Shown piece by piece: positions 51,685 to 60,177 of a DNA stretch of 64,000 nt; position 1 is the stretch's first letter; the number at the start of each line of letters is the position of its first letter. Under the pieces are notes generated by a model. It was not told the DNA's origin. It saw only the letters and a list, made by a program, of their open reading frames with translations, and did not search any database. The position numbers and the translations under genes were made by a program. This DNA is from Leifsonia sp. 1010 (GTDB lineage Bacteria; Actinomycetota; Actinomycetes; Actinomycetales; Microbacteriaceae), in the NCBI RefSeq assembly GCF_031455295.1, contig NZ_JAVDSL010000001.1, positions 310,001-374,000 on the forward strand. The letters are read 5' to 3'.

Positions 51685-53883
51685 TCAGCGCTTGGCGCGC
51701 GCCGGCACCTTCTTCTGAGGCGTCCCGGCGCCCGCGGCGGTCGCGGCAGGCTCCTGACCGCCCTCGGGCTGCGGCTCCGGGATCGTCGCAGCCACAGCCT
51801 CGGCACTCTCCTGCGGCTCCCCGATGGTGATCGGCACGGGGTGGATGTGGATGCGCGTGTGCGCCTTGGAGGCGGGAACGAGCGGCCGGCGTGCGACCGG
51901 GCGCACCGGCTCGCCGCGACGGTCCTGGCCGGGGAGCGGGCGCGAGCGTCGGCCGTAGATGAGGGACGACGAGTCGAGCAGCCACGGGACGAGTGCGACG
52001 GTGACGCCGTGACACAGCATGAGCTGCTTGCTGATGCGCCGCGCGCGGTGGTTGTGCAGCAACGCCTCCCACCAGTGGCCGACGATGTACTGCGGCAGGT
52101 AGACGGTCACGACCTCGGAGCCGTGCTCCTCGCGCCGGTGCTTGAGGTACTTGATGAGCGGGACGCCGAACTCGCGATACGGCGACTCGATGATGGTCAG
52201 GGGAACGTGGATGTTCTGCTCGACCCACTGCCGCTGCAGCTTCTGCGTGGCCTCCTCGTCGATGGAGACGTGCACCGCTTCGATCGAGTCGTGCCGCGCG
52301 GCGATCGCGTAGTCGAGCGCCTTCAGCGCCGGCTTCTGCATCTTGCCGATGAGGACGATGGCGTGGTCGCCGACGCTGCCGAACGTCGTCACCGGGTCGA
52401 CCTCGACCTCTTTCTCGACGTCGCGGTAGTAGCGGTTCACGCCGAGCATGAGGAACCACAGGATCGGCATGAAGATGAAGACGAGGTACGCGCCGTGCGT
52501 GAACTTCGTGATCGTGACGACGATGAGCACGATCGCGGTCAGGCAGGCACCGAACGCGTTGATGCAGAGCGAGCGGATGATGCCGGTGCGTTCTCGGCCG
52601 GTCTGGCCTCCCGACCGCAGCAGCGTGATCCAGTGCTTCACCATCCCGGACTGACCGAGGGTGAAGGAGACGAAGACGCCGATGATGTACAGCTGGATGA
52701 GCTGGGTCAGGTTCGCCTGGTAGACGACCAGCAGGACCGTGGCGGCCAGCGCCAGGATGATCATGCCGTTCGAGTACACGAGGCGGTCGCCGCGGGTGTT
52801 GAGCGCCTTGGGCGCGTACGAGTCGCGCGCAAGCACGGAGCCGAGCAGCGGGAAGCCGTTGAAGGCGGTGTTGGCGGCGAGCAGCAGCACCACCGCCGTC
52901 GCTGCCTGAACGAGGAAGAAGAAGAACGTGTTGTTGCCGAAGGTCGCGGCGGCGATCTGGGCGATGAGGCTGCGCTGGGGTTGGGTGGCGCACTGCGCCC
53001 ATCCCTGCAGGTCGCAGGGGTTCTCCGCGTAGTGCACGCCGCTGATGAGCGCGGTGGCGGTCAGGCCGGCGAACAGCGTGATCGCGATGCCGCCCATGAG
53101 GCCCAGGGTGACGCGCGCGTTGCGGATCTTCGGAGTGCGGAACGCGGGCACGCCGTTGGCCACCGCCTCCACACCGGTCAGGGCCGAACATCCACTCGAG
53201 AAGGCGCGCAGCAGGAGCAGCACGACAGCCGCCTGCGTGAGGGAGTCGGAGTGCACCTGGTAGCCCGCGGACTCGGCCACCGGGGCGTCGCCGAAGACCG
53301 TTCGGACGAGGGCCGTCACGATCATCAGGACGATGCTGCCGATGAAGATGTAGGTCGGCAGCGCGAACGCCTTCGACGACTCCCGCACGCCGCGGAGGTT
53401 GATGGCGGCGATGATGACGACGCAGAGGATGGCCAGCTCGACGCGCCAGGGCGCAAGGAAGGGCAGGGCCGAGATGACGTTGTCGACGCCGGATGCGACC
53501 GACACGGCGACGGTGAGCACGTAGTCCACGAGGAGCGCGGAGGCGACGATCAGGCCGGCCTTCTCGCCGAGGTTCTTGTGGGCGACCTCATAGTCGCCGC
53601 CGCCCGACGGGTAGGCCTTCACCAGCTGGCGATAGCTGAGCACGACCGTGATGAGCAGTACGACTACGGCCGCGGCGACCCACGGCGCGAACGTCAGGAA
53701 GGCGAGACCGCCGAGCAGCAGGATCATCAGGAGTTCCTGCGGGGCGTACGCGACACTCGACAGCGCGTCGGAGGCGAAGATGGGTAGCGCGAGGTGCTTC
53801 GGGAGCAGCTGCCCTTCGAGCTTTTCGCTCGGAAGCGGGTCGCCGATCAACCAGCGCTTCGGGGATCTCCCCTCATTTGTCAC
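51685..53883 (-). CDS. KimA-like APC-family transporter (potassium or amino acid)
   Basis: The protein has 732 residues. About twelve TM helices lie in the first 500 residues; the signature LPIFASDALSSVAYAPQELL and YPSGGGDYEVAHKNLG match the APC permeases related to Bacillus KimA. A cytosolic USP-like domain (about 515-650, GDHAIVLIGKMQKPALKALDY) follows, then a Pro/Ala/Gln-rich tail. KimA is a proton-coupled K+ importer controlled by c-di-AMP; whether this protein carries K+ or amino acids is not decided by sequence. GTG 53883 is used because a consensus promoter places the transcript start right at it. Confidence 0.78.
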   Translation of the reverse strand: MTNEGRSPKRWLIGDPLPSEKLEGQLLPKHLALPIFASDALSSVAYAPQELLMILLLGGLAFLTFAPWVAAAVVVLLITVVLSYRQLVKAYPSGGGDYEVAHKNLGEKAGLIVASALLVDYVLTVAVSVASGVDNVISALPFLAPWRVELAILCVVIIAAINLRGVRESSKAFALPTYIFIGSIVLMIVTALVRTVFGDAPVAESAGYQVHSDSLTQAAVVLLLLRAFSSGCSALTGVEAVANGVPAFRTPKIRNARVTLGLMGGIAITLFAGLTATALISGVHYAENPCDLQGWAQCATQPQRSLIAQIAAATFGNNTFFFFLVQAATAVVLLLAANTAFNGFPLLGSVLARDSYAPKALNTRGDRLVYSNGMIILALAATVLLVVYQANLTQLIQLYIIGVFVSFTLGQSGMVKHWITLLRSGGQTGRERTGIIRSLCINAFGACLTAIVLIVVTITKFTHGAYLVFIFMPILWFLMLGVNRYYRDVEKEVEVDPVTTFGSVGDHAIVLIGKMQKPALKALDYAIAARHDSIEAVHVSIDEEATQKLQRQWVEQNIHVPLTIIESPYREFGVPLIKYLKHRREEHGSEVVTVYLPQYIVGHWWEALLHNHRARRISKQLMLCHGVTVALVPWLLDSSSLIYGRRSRPLPGQDRRGEPVRPVARRPLVPASKAHTRIHIHPVPITIGEPQESAEAVAATIPEPQPEGGQEPAATAAGAGTPQKKVPARAKR

Positions 53884-53891
53884 GAGTGGCG

Positions 53892-53919
53892 AGCATACTC
53901 GCTGGCAATCCACTGTCAA
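53892..53919 (-). promoter_or_regulatory. consensus sigma-A promoter of the KimA-like gene
   Basis: On the minus strand TTGACA (53914-53919), 16-bp spacer, TATGCT (53892-53897). The -10 ends eight bases before the GTG start, so the mRNA has almost no leader. No c-di-AMP riboswitch can fit between promoter and start. Confidence 0.7.
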
Positions 53920-54082
53920 GTCGGCGCGTCGGGGCCTTCGAACCCTGTCGTTCTGCAAAGACTGGGGGCTGCTCCTCGAGGGGGCGTTCCCCCGCGGATT
54001 GACGCGGGAGAACGACCCGAAGAGGTCTCACTGGGAGCCGGATGAGCATTTACTGACTCTTTCCCAAAGCCAGGATGGGCCC

Positions 54083-54712
54083 TCAGCGTCGGCCGATCGC
54101 CTCGACGAGCACGCGCCGGACGCGGTCCAGCTCGTCCTTGAGAAGCGGGACGATGTCCGCTGGGAGGGCGCCGCGAGCGGCCTGATAGCGGAGGTCCGTT
54201 CGGAGCTGCTGACGGAACTCGTTGAGCGCCGCCTCGGCTTCGCGTGCGGCGGCGTTGCCCGCTGCGCGCGCATCCCTCCCCGCATCGCGCGCTTCCTGAC
54301 GCGGGTCGACCCGCGAGCTGTTGCGCTTCGCCTCGCGAGCCGCGGAAGCGAGCTCCGCACGCAGCGTGCGCATCGCGTCGTTCACGCCGGCGCGCACCTC
54401 GTCGGCCAGACGGCGCACCGAGTCGGTGACCTCCTCTTCGATCGCATCCAGTTCCGGTCGGCGGGCCTCGAGCTCGGCCCGGCCGGCGTCGGTGATCTCG
54501 TACACCGTCTTCCGGCCCTCGGTGGCCTTGGTGACCAGGCCCTCCTCCTCCAGCTTCGCCAACCGGGGGTAGATGGTGCCGGCGCTCGGGCTGTACGTGC
54601 CGCCGAAGCGCTCGGTCAGCGCCTGGATGAGCTCGTAGCCGTGTCGCGGCGCCTCATCCAGCAGGCTCAGCAGATACAGCCGGAGGCTCCCGTGCGAGAA
54701 GACGGGAGTCAC
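54083..54712 (-). CDS. PadR-family regulator with long Ala/Arg-rich C-terminus
   Basis: The protein has 209 residues. The PadR winged helix opens FSHGSLRLYLLSLLDEAPRHGYELIQAL and continues with SAGTIYPRLAKLEEEGLV. A helical C-terminal region (about 85-209) much longer than in small PadRs has heptad-like Ala/Arg/Glu runs (AREAKRNSS, RDAGRDARAAGNAAA). The GTG overlaps the stop of the DUF4097 gene (GTGA), so both are one operon and it probably represses that operon. Two matching palindromic sites lie upstream of the operon. Confidence 0.85.
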   Translation of the reverse strand: MTPVFSHGSLRLYLLSLLDEAPRHGYELIQALTERFGGTYSPSAGTIYPRLAKLEEEGLVTKATEGRKTVYEITDAGRAELEARRPELDAIEEEVTDSVRRLADEVRAGVNDAMRTLRAELASAAREAKRNSSRVDPRQEARDAGRDARAAGNAAAREAEAALNEFRQQLRTDLRYQAARGALPADIVPLLKDELDRVRRVLVEAIGRR

Positions 54713-55542
54713 GCCGACGCCTCCGCGCCCTGCTCGGCGGCAGCGCTGCGGAGCACCGCGGCGTCGCCGGAGACCGAATTGATGCTGATCTCGACCCACG
54801 TGCCGTCGAGCGTGCCGGCCGTGCCGGTGTAGCCCCTTCCCATGCCGCCGACCACGGTCATGTTGTCGAGCTGCACCTTTCCGGACACCGTGTTGACGCG
54901 GTAGCGCGCGCCGACGGCCTCCGGGATGCGGATCGTGGTGTCGCCGGAGACGGTATTGATGGCGATGTCGTCCGGGGTGCCCGTGACATCGAGCATCACG
55001 TCTCCGGAGACGCCGTCGGACGAGAAGCGCCGGATGGCGCCGGTCGCGGTCACGTCGCCCGAGACGGTGTGAGCGCTGATGCGGCCCCGGTGGTCGCGGA
55101 CGGACAGCTCGCCGCTGACCGAGTTGAGCTCGATGTCGCCGCTGAGGCCGTCGGCGACCACGTCGCCCGAGACGGTGCTCAGGCGGGCGTCCGTGTTGAG
55201 GCCCGAGACCAGCGCTGCCGCCGAGACCACACCGAACTTGAGCTCGACATCGCGCGGCACGAGCACGCTGACGTCGGCGCGGGCGCTCGAGCGCATCGAC
55301 TTGAAGACCTCGATGAAGTTGTCCCACCGCAGCTGCGGGTGGTCGATCTCGAGGCGGTCGCCGTCGACGACGATCTTCAGGTCACGGCCGGTGACCGAGT
55401 GGACCTCGATACGCGCTCCCGGCTCGTCGTGACCGACGATGTCGATCTGGCCGCCGATGAAGCCCACCTTGAGGGCGCGGACGACCTCGATGTCGATCGT
55501 GCGGCTCTCGCCCGGCTGGATCAGCCACTTCTCCTGTGCCAT
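54709..55542 (-). CDS. DUF4097-family beta-helix protein
   Basis: The 277-residue protein has a repeated strand motif N/T-VSGD (STVSGDVVADGLSGDIEL, NSVSGEL, HTVSGDVTA, GVSGDVML, NTVSGDT, NTVSGKV, NSVSGDA), spaced about 18-25 residues. This predicts a right-handed beta-helix as in DUF4097 ('adhesin-like') proteins. It has no signal peptide or TM, so it should be cytosolic. The ATG has AAGGAG/AGGAAG upstream. It is translationally coupled to a PadR regulator, a common pairing of unknown function. Confidence 0.85.
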   Translation of the reverse strand: MAQEKWLIQPGESRTIDIEVVRALKVGFIGGQIDIVGHDEPGARIEVHSVTGRDLKIVVDGDRLEIDHPQLRWDNFIEVFKSMRSSARADVSVLVPRDVELKFGVVSAAALVSGLNTDARLSTVSGDVVADGLSGDIELNSVSGELSVRDHRGRISAHTVSGDVTATGAIRRFSSDGVSGDVMLDVTGTPDDIAINTVSGDTTIRIPEAVGARYRVNTVSGKVQLDNMTVVGGMGRGYTGTAGTLDGTWVEISINSVSGDAAVLRSAAAEQGAEASA

Positions 55543-55585
55543 GCTTCCTGCTCCTTCTCTTCCGGCCCATGCCGGGCCGTCGGTG

Positions 55586-55633
55586 ACTCGCGTTATATCG
55601 CGACTGTTGACGGGATCACGATATATCGCGAGT
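55586..55633 (-). promoter_or_regulatory. twin operators upstream of the DUF4097-PadR operon
   Basis: ACTCGCGTTATATCGCGA (55586-55603) and, on the other strand, ACTCGCGATATATCGTGA (55616-55633) differ at two positions. They are inverted with centres about 30 bp apart, three helical turns. The A/T-rich centre is like known PadR sites. Confidence 0.65.
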
Positions 55634-55733
55634 GGAGCGGATGCAAGGCTTCGATGGCAGGAATCGGTCGATTCAGGGTGCGGTCAGGGAGAACCCTGAG
55701 CCGGCACGCGGCGGCGTGGCGAGCGGCCGGCGG

Positions 55734-56315
55734 CTAGCGTCGCAGCCACGGCTGGAGCAGCCGGGTGACGAACGGCAGAAGAAGGTACGTCATGGTCGGC
55801 GTCAGGCACAGCGTGGTGATCAGCACGGTCGCGATCGGCCACAGCTCGTGCCAGCCCGGGACGAAAGAGGTGACGAGAGTCGTGAACAGGAGAGACAGCG
55901 GGAAGAATCCCAGCCAGATCGTCACGGCCTGCTTCCAGCGCGGAGGAGCGGCAGGAACGCCCGGCTGCGGCGCGTCGAACCAGCCCTCGATGCCCGTGCG
56001 GCGCTCCACCCGGGCCACCTCCACCAGCTCGCGGCCCTCGTAGAGCCACTCCGCGCGGTCGTCGGACGCCTCCCAGGCCTCCAGCGTGTCGGCGTCGGCG
56101 AAGCGGTACAGCATGTGCCACTCGTCCGAGTCGGCGTGCGCGCGCACCCAACCCGAGCCGAGGAACCCCTCGTACGTGTTCGCGAGGTTCACGCCGGACT
56201 GGACCCAATGGGTCACCTCGGCGAGACGGTTGCCGTCGACGCGGCGGGTGATGGAGACGGTGACGGGGAGGCGGCGCGCTCGTGACGCATCCAGAAGCGG
56301 CTCTTGTGGAGACAT
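55734..56315 (-). CDS. antibiotic-biosynthesis-monooxygenase domain fused to a two-TM tail
   Basis: The protein has 193 residues. Residues 15-105 form the ABM dimeric alpha/beta barrel domain (PVTVSITRRVDGNRLAEVTHWV ... GWVRAHADSDEWHMLYRF). Residues 125-190 hold two TM helices (TIWLGFFPLSLLFTTLVTSF and the PIATVLITTLCLTPTMTYLL region). This fusion is widespread as a membrane-attached, usually uncharacterised protein. The ATG has ATGGAG upstream. It stands between the DUF4097 operon and the LacI gene, with no obvious functional link. Confidence 0.8.
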   Translation of the reverse strand: MSPQEPLLDASRARRLPVTVSITRRVDGNRLAEVTHWVQSGVNLANTYEGFLGSGWVRAHADSDEWHMLYRFADADTLEAWEASDDRAEWLYEGRELVEVARVERRTGIEGWFDAPQPGVPAAPPRWKQAVTIWLGFFPLSLLFTTLVTSFVPGWHELWPIATVLITTLCLTPTMTYLLLPFVTRLLQPWLRR

Positions 56316-56373
56316 GACTCCATTGTCTCCACGGCGCGTTACACGCGGGTTTCGGGCTGCGTCAGCGCGGGAT

Positions 56374-57420
56374 TCAGCGCGGGCCGATCAGCGGTGGCCC
56401 GTCGCGGACCACCAGACGCGGTGCGACAAGCCGGTGCCGGGGATCGGCGACCTCCTCGCCGGGACGGACCCGGCCGCCGTGCGCGCCCGTGAGCAGTTCC
56501 AGCACCCCCGCGGCGACCTCGTCGAGCGGCTGGGCCACGCTGGAGAAGCCGAGGGACGCCGCGACCGGGGTGTCGTCGTAGCCCACGACCGGGATGCGAC
56601 CGCCCGCGGCGGTGAGCACCCCGAGGGCGAGGGAGTCGGACGTGCACACGACGCCGTCGACCGTTCTGGCCTGGGTCTCCAACCGGCGGATCGCCTCGGC
56701 GCCGAACGGCACGCGGTCCTCGGCGGAGACCTCCAGCAGACGCAATTCCTCCTCGGTGAGTCCGCTGCCCTCGCGCATCGCCTCGAGCCAGCCTTCGCGG
56801 CGATCGTCGCCGGTGCCGGATCCGGTGGGCCAGCCGATGAACCCGATGCGTCTGCGGCCCTGGGCGAGCAGGTGGGCGGTAGCGTCGCGGAGGCCCGAGC
56901 GCCCGTCCACATCGACCCAGAGGTGCTCGGGATCGGTCATGTCGTCGATCCCCCACGGCCGGCCGAAGGTCACGAAGGACTGGCCGTGCTCGATCAGCCA
57001 CTCCGTGCGTGGATCGCCGTGGAAGGTCGAGGTGAGGACGAACGCGTCCACGTCCGCGGCGTCCGAGAGCCGGCGGAACTGCTCGATCTCGTCGTCCGGT
57101 CCGTCGGCGGTGAACAGCAGCATTCGCAGGCCCTGCCGGTCGGCGCGCTCCGTGAGCGCGTGCAGGAAGCGGTCGAGGATGCTGCCGGAGATGCCGTCCT
57201 GCGTGATCGGATCGAGCCGGATGCCGATGGTCGAGCTCTTCTGGGTGCGGAGGCGGCGCGCGGAGGCGTGCGGCCGGTAACCGAGCGAATGGATCGCGGC
57301 CTGGACCCGTTCCCGCGTCTCCGGACGGACGAGTTCGGGGGCGTTCAGGACGTTCGACACCGTCTGTCGGGACACCCCGGCGACCCCGGCGACATCGCTG
57401 ACGGTCGGCTGCGCACCCAT
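56374..57420 (-). CDS. LacI-family transcriptional regulator of the sugar ABC operon
   Basis: The protein has 348 residues. The N-terminal HTH and hinge helix are TVSDVAGVAGVSRQTVSNVL and RPHASARRLRTQ. The periplasmic-binding-like effector core has VDGVVCTSDSLALGVL and VVGYDDTPVAASL. The ATG has GGAGGAGGGG upstream. It is divergent from a carbohydrate ABC operon with two dyads of LacI type (TTTGATCG...TCAAA) in between, so it is almost certainly the sugar-responsive repressor of that operon. Confidence 0.92.
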   Translation of the reverse strand: MGAQPTVSDVAGVAGVSRQTVSNVLNAPELVRPETRERVQAAIHSLGYRPHASARRLRTQKSSTIGIRLDPITQDGISGSILDRFLHALTERADRQGLRMLLFTADGPDDEIEQFRRLSDAADVDAFVLTSTFHGDPRTEWLIEHGQSFVTFGRPWGIDDMTDPEHLWVDVDGRSGLRDATAHLLAQGRRRIGFIGWPTGSGTGDDRREGWLEAMREGSGLTEEELRLLEVSAEDRVPFGAEAIRRLETQARTVDGVVCTSDSLALGVLTAAGGRIPVVGYDDTPVAASLGFSSVAQPLDEVAAGVLELLTGAHGGRVRPGEEVADPRHRLVAPRLVVRDGPPLIGPR

Positions 57421-57466
57421 AGCGACTCCCCTCCTCCAGCGACTGGATATGACCCTACTGGTCTGC

Positions 57467-57496
57467 TTGACACCCCGTGAACCTCGTGATTAGTGT
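57467..57496 (+). promoter_or_regulatory. candidate sigma-A promoter of the sugar operon
   Basis: TTGACA (57467-57472), 18-bp spacer, TAGTGT (57491-57496). Both operators lie downstream of the expected transcript start. Confidence 0.6.
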
Positions 57497-57509
57497 GACA
57501 AGCATCCCG

Positions 57510-57525
57510 CTTTGATCGTTCAAAG
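57510..57525. promoter_or_regulatory. LacI operator 1
   Basis: CTTTGATCGTTCAAAG is a dyad (CTTTGA-N4-TCAAAG) of the LacI half-site type, just after the expected transcript start. Confidence 0.7.
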
Positions 57526-57544
57526 TCACCGTAGCAGGCAAAAA

Positions 57545-57558
57545 TTTGATCGATCAAA
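57545..57558. promoter_or_regulatory. LacI operator 2
   Basis: TTTGATCGATCAAA is a perfect palindrome with the CG centre typical of LacI sites. Its centre is 34 bp from operator 1. Confidence 0.75.
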
Positions 57559-57748
57559 CCACGGGTGTGACGGACGGGCTGTGACAAGGAGGTCGAAAAT
57601 GCACGCATTGCTGCGTCGCATGAGCGCCTCCAAGCCGCACGCCGAGTTGTTCACAACCAGCACCATCCACCGGGTTGTCCACGACCTCCCCCACCCTGCA
57701 CGCGTGCGCCCCCTCCACCGGGCACACTCACATCAAGGAGAGACACGA

Positions 57749-59002
57749 ATGCGCAAGATCACCCATCGCTGGCTCGCGGGCGGCGCCGTCGCCGCCGCGG
57801 CAGCGCTCACCCTCACGGCCTGCGGGTCCGGCTTCAGCGGCGGCAGCAGCGGCGGCGACACCGGCAAGCTGACCTCGTCCGACAAGGCCCTCACGGTCAT
57901 GATCGGGTCGTCCGGCGACGCCGAGACCGCGGCCGTCAAGTCGGCAGTCTCGGACTGGTCGAAGAGCTCCGGCACCAAGGCGTCCGTCGTCGCCGCCAGC
58001 GACCTCAACCAGCAGCTCTCGCAGGGCTTCGCGGCGAAGAAGCCGGCCGACGTCTTCTACCTCTCCACCGATGCGCTGGCGGGCTACGCCTCCAACGGCT
58101 CGCTGCTCGCCTACGGCGACCAGCTCAGCAACAAGAGCGACTTCTACCCGAGCCTCGTGAAGTCGTTCACCTACGACGGCAAGTTCTACTGCGCGCCGAA
58201 GGACTTCTCGACGCTGCAGCTCATCATCAACACCGACGCGTGGAGCGCCGCGGGCCTCACCGACGCCGACATCCCGAAGACGTGGGACCAGCTGGAGTCG
58301 GTGGCCAAGAAGCTCACCACCGGCAGCCAGGTCGGCCTCGGCATCTCCGGTGAGTACGCCCGGGTCGGGTCGTTCATGGTCCAGGCCGGCGGCAACCTGA
58401 TGAACGACGACAGCACCAAGGCCACCGCGAACAGCGACGCCAACGTCCAGGCACTCGACTTCGTGAAGAAGATGCTCAACGGCGGTGAGCTGAAGTACGC
58501 GAAGGACCTCGGCGCCGGCTGGGGCGGCGAGGCGTTCGGCAAGGGCCTCGCGGCGATGACGATCGAAGGCAACTGGATCACCGGCGCCCTCAAATCCGAC
58601 TTCCCGAACATCAAGTACAAGGTCGCCGAGCTGCCCCAGGGTCCGGCCGGACAGGGCACCCTCCAGTTCACGAACTGCTGGGGGATCGCCGCCGACAGCC
58701 CCAACCAGGCCGCTGCGCTGAAGCTCGTCGAGAAGCTCACGAGCAAGGACGACCAGCTCGCCTTCTCGAAGGCCTTCGGACCGATGCCGTCGATCAAGTC
58801 GGCCGCCGACGAGTGGAAGTCCGCCAACCCGGAGCTCGTCCCCTTCCTGAACGCCGCCGACTACGCCAAGGGCGTGCCGACGGCCAAGGGGTCGGCCGAT
58901 GTCGTGACCGACCTGAACAGCAAGCTCGAGTCGCTGGCCACCGGCGACCCGAAGGCGATCCTCGACGCCACGCAGAAGAACCTCGAAGCTCTGCTGAAGT
59001 AA
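57749..59002 (+). CDS. carbohydrate ABC transporter solute-binding lipoprotein
   Basis: The protein has 417 residues. Its signal peptide is MRKITHRWLAGG followed by an Ala-rich core and lipobox LTAC, so Cys is lipidated after cleavage. The mature part is the bacterial extracellular solute-binding fold (ALTVMIGSSGDAETAAVKSA; AAMTIEGNWITGALKSDFP), cluster 1 as in maltose/oligosaccharide binders. ATG 57749 has AAGGAGAGACACGA upstream. A second, in-frame start (57599) lies 150 bp earlier behind AAGGAGG. It starts the operon with two permeases. Confidence 0.9.
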   Translation: MRKITHRWLAGGAVAAAAALTLTACGSGFSGGSSGGDTGKLTSSDKALTVMIGSSGDAETAAVKSAVSDWSKSSGTKASVVAASDLNQQLSQGFAAKKPADVFYLSTDALAGYASNGSLLAYGDQLSNKSDFYPSLVKSFTYDGKFYCAPKDFSTLQLIINTDAWSAAGLTDADIPKTWDQLESVAKKLTTGSQVGLGISGEYARVGSFMVQAGGNLMNDDSTKATANSDANVQALDFVKKMLNGGELKYAKDLGAGWGGEAFGKGLAAMTIEGNWITGALKSDFPNIKYKVAELPQGPAGQGTLQFTNCWGIAADSPNQAAALKLVEKLTSKDDQLAFSKAFGPMPSIKSAADEWKSANPELVPFLNAADYAKGVPTAKGSADVVTDLNSKLESLATGDPKAILDATQKNLEALLK

Positions 59003-59016
59003 GGAAGCCTCCCGCC

Positions 59017-60177
59017 ATGTCCACAACCACGAGTCGGCCTCGTCGCACCGGTCTGCGGCGCGGCGAGGCCGCCTCGGGGTGGTTGTTCACCGCCCCGGTC
59101 ATCCTGCTGCTCGGCGTCTTCCTGGTGATCCCGGTGCTCATGGCGCTGTGGGTCAGCTTCTCCGACTGGGGCGGCCGGGGCAGCCCCTTCGCCTCCGACG
59201 TCAACTTCGTCGGCTTCGACAACTACGCGAAGCTCCTCGCCGGCGGCGGTCTCGCCGAGCAGGACTTCGGAATGTCGCTCAAGAACAACGCCTGGTACGT
59301 CGTGCTCGTCGTCCCGATCCAGACCGCGGTGTCCCTCGGCCTCGCCGTCCTGGTGAACCGAGCGGTCCTGCGCGGTCGCGGGTTCTTCCGGACGGCGTTC
59401 TACTTCCCGTCCGTGACGAGTTCCGTCGCGATCACCGTGCTGTGGCTCTTCCTGTTCAGCACGAGCGGCGCCGTCAACAAGGTCCTGTCGTGGGTCGGCA
59501 TCCACGGGCCGAACTGGTTCAACGACCCCTCGGGCATCATCCACGATCTGCTCGCCGCCTTCGGCGTCACTCAGGGCCCGGCCGCACTCACCCAGAACAC
59601 GACGCTCGGCGTCTCCTGGTGGGATTGGCTGGGCGGCCCGTCCGTGGCCATGACCGCGTACATCATCATGGCCGTCTTCACCACCAGCGGCACGTTCATG
59701 CTGCTCTTCCTCGCGGCGCTGCAGAACCTCGGCGGCGACATCACCGAGGCGGCGATGATGGACGGCGCGAACGGCTGGCAGCGCTTCTGGAGGATCACCC
59801 TCCCGCAGCTGCGGCCGACGCTCTTCACGGTCCTCACGCTCGGGCTCATCGGCTGCTGGCAGGTGTTCGACCAGATCTACACCGGGACCCGAGGGGCACC
59901 CGGCAAGACGACGCTGACGCCCGCGTACCTCTCCTATCAGACCTCGTTCGTCAACCAGGAATGGGGACAGGGTGCCGCGATCGCCTTCATCCTCTTCGTC
60001 ATCATCGTCGTGTTCACCCTGCTGCAGCGGTGGATCCTGCGCGAGCGCACGGTCTCCAAGCGGCGGATGCGGCTGTACCAGCCCGCGTTGGCGGCCGGCA
60101 CGGCGGCGGGAGGCGCCCCGAGCAGCGTCCCGTCGTCTCGCAGCGACGACTCCGAGCGGAAGGGAGCGATCCGATGA
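59017..60177 (+). CDS. sugar ABC transporter permease (MalF-like)
   Basis: The protein has 386 residues. Six TM helices fill residues 20-350. The EAA loop coupling to the ATPase reads EAAMMDGANGWQRFWRITLPQL. It has the long N-terminal segment and outer loop expected for a MalF-type subunit. The ATG lies 15 bp after the lipoprotein stop with AAGGAAG before it, and its end overlaps the next permease by four bases. The Ser/Arg-rich tail is cytosolic. Confidence 0.93.
   Translation: MSTTTSRPRRTGLRRGEAASGWLFTAPVILLLGVFLVIPVLMALWVSFSDWGGRGSPFASDVNFVGFDNYAKLLAGGGLAEQDFGMSLKNNAWYVVLVVPIQTAVSLGLAVLVNRAVLRGRGFFRTAFYFPSVTSSVAITVLWLFLFSTSGAVNKVLSWVGIHGPNWFNDPSGIIHDLLAAFGVTQGPAALTQNTTLGVSWWDWLGGPSVAMTAYIIMAVFTTSGTFMLLFLAALQNLGGDITEAAMMDGANGWQRFWRITLPQLRPTLFTVLTLGLIGCWQVFDQIYTGTRGAPGKTTLTPAYLSYQTSFVNQEWGQGAAIAFILFVIIVVFTLLQRWILRERTVSKRRMRLYQPALAAGTAAGGAPSSVPSSRSDDSERKGAIR

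Larger units (their letters stand above)
57421..57748. other. 328-bp control region and leader of the sugar operon
   Basis: It contains a promoter, two operators, and a leader of about 240 bases with a second, strong ribosome-binding site and start codon in frame with the lipoprotein (see separate entries and findings). Confidence 0.6.

Noticed and set aside
51685-53958. c-di-AMP (ydaO-type) riboswitch upstream of the KimA-like gene
   Set aside because: The consensus promoter lies within 40 bp of the start, leaving no room for a riboswitch.
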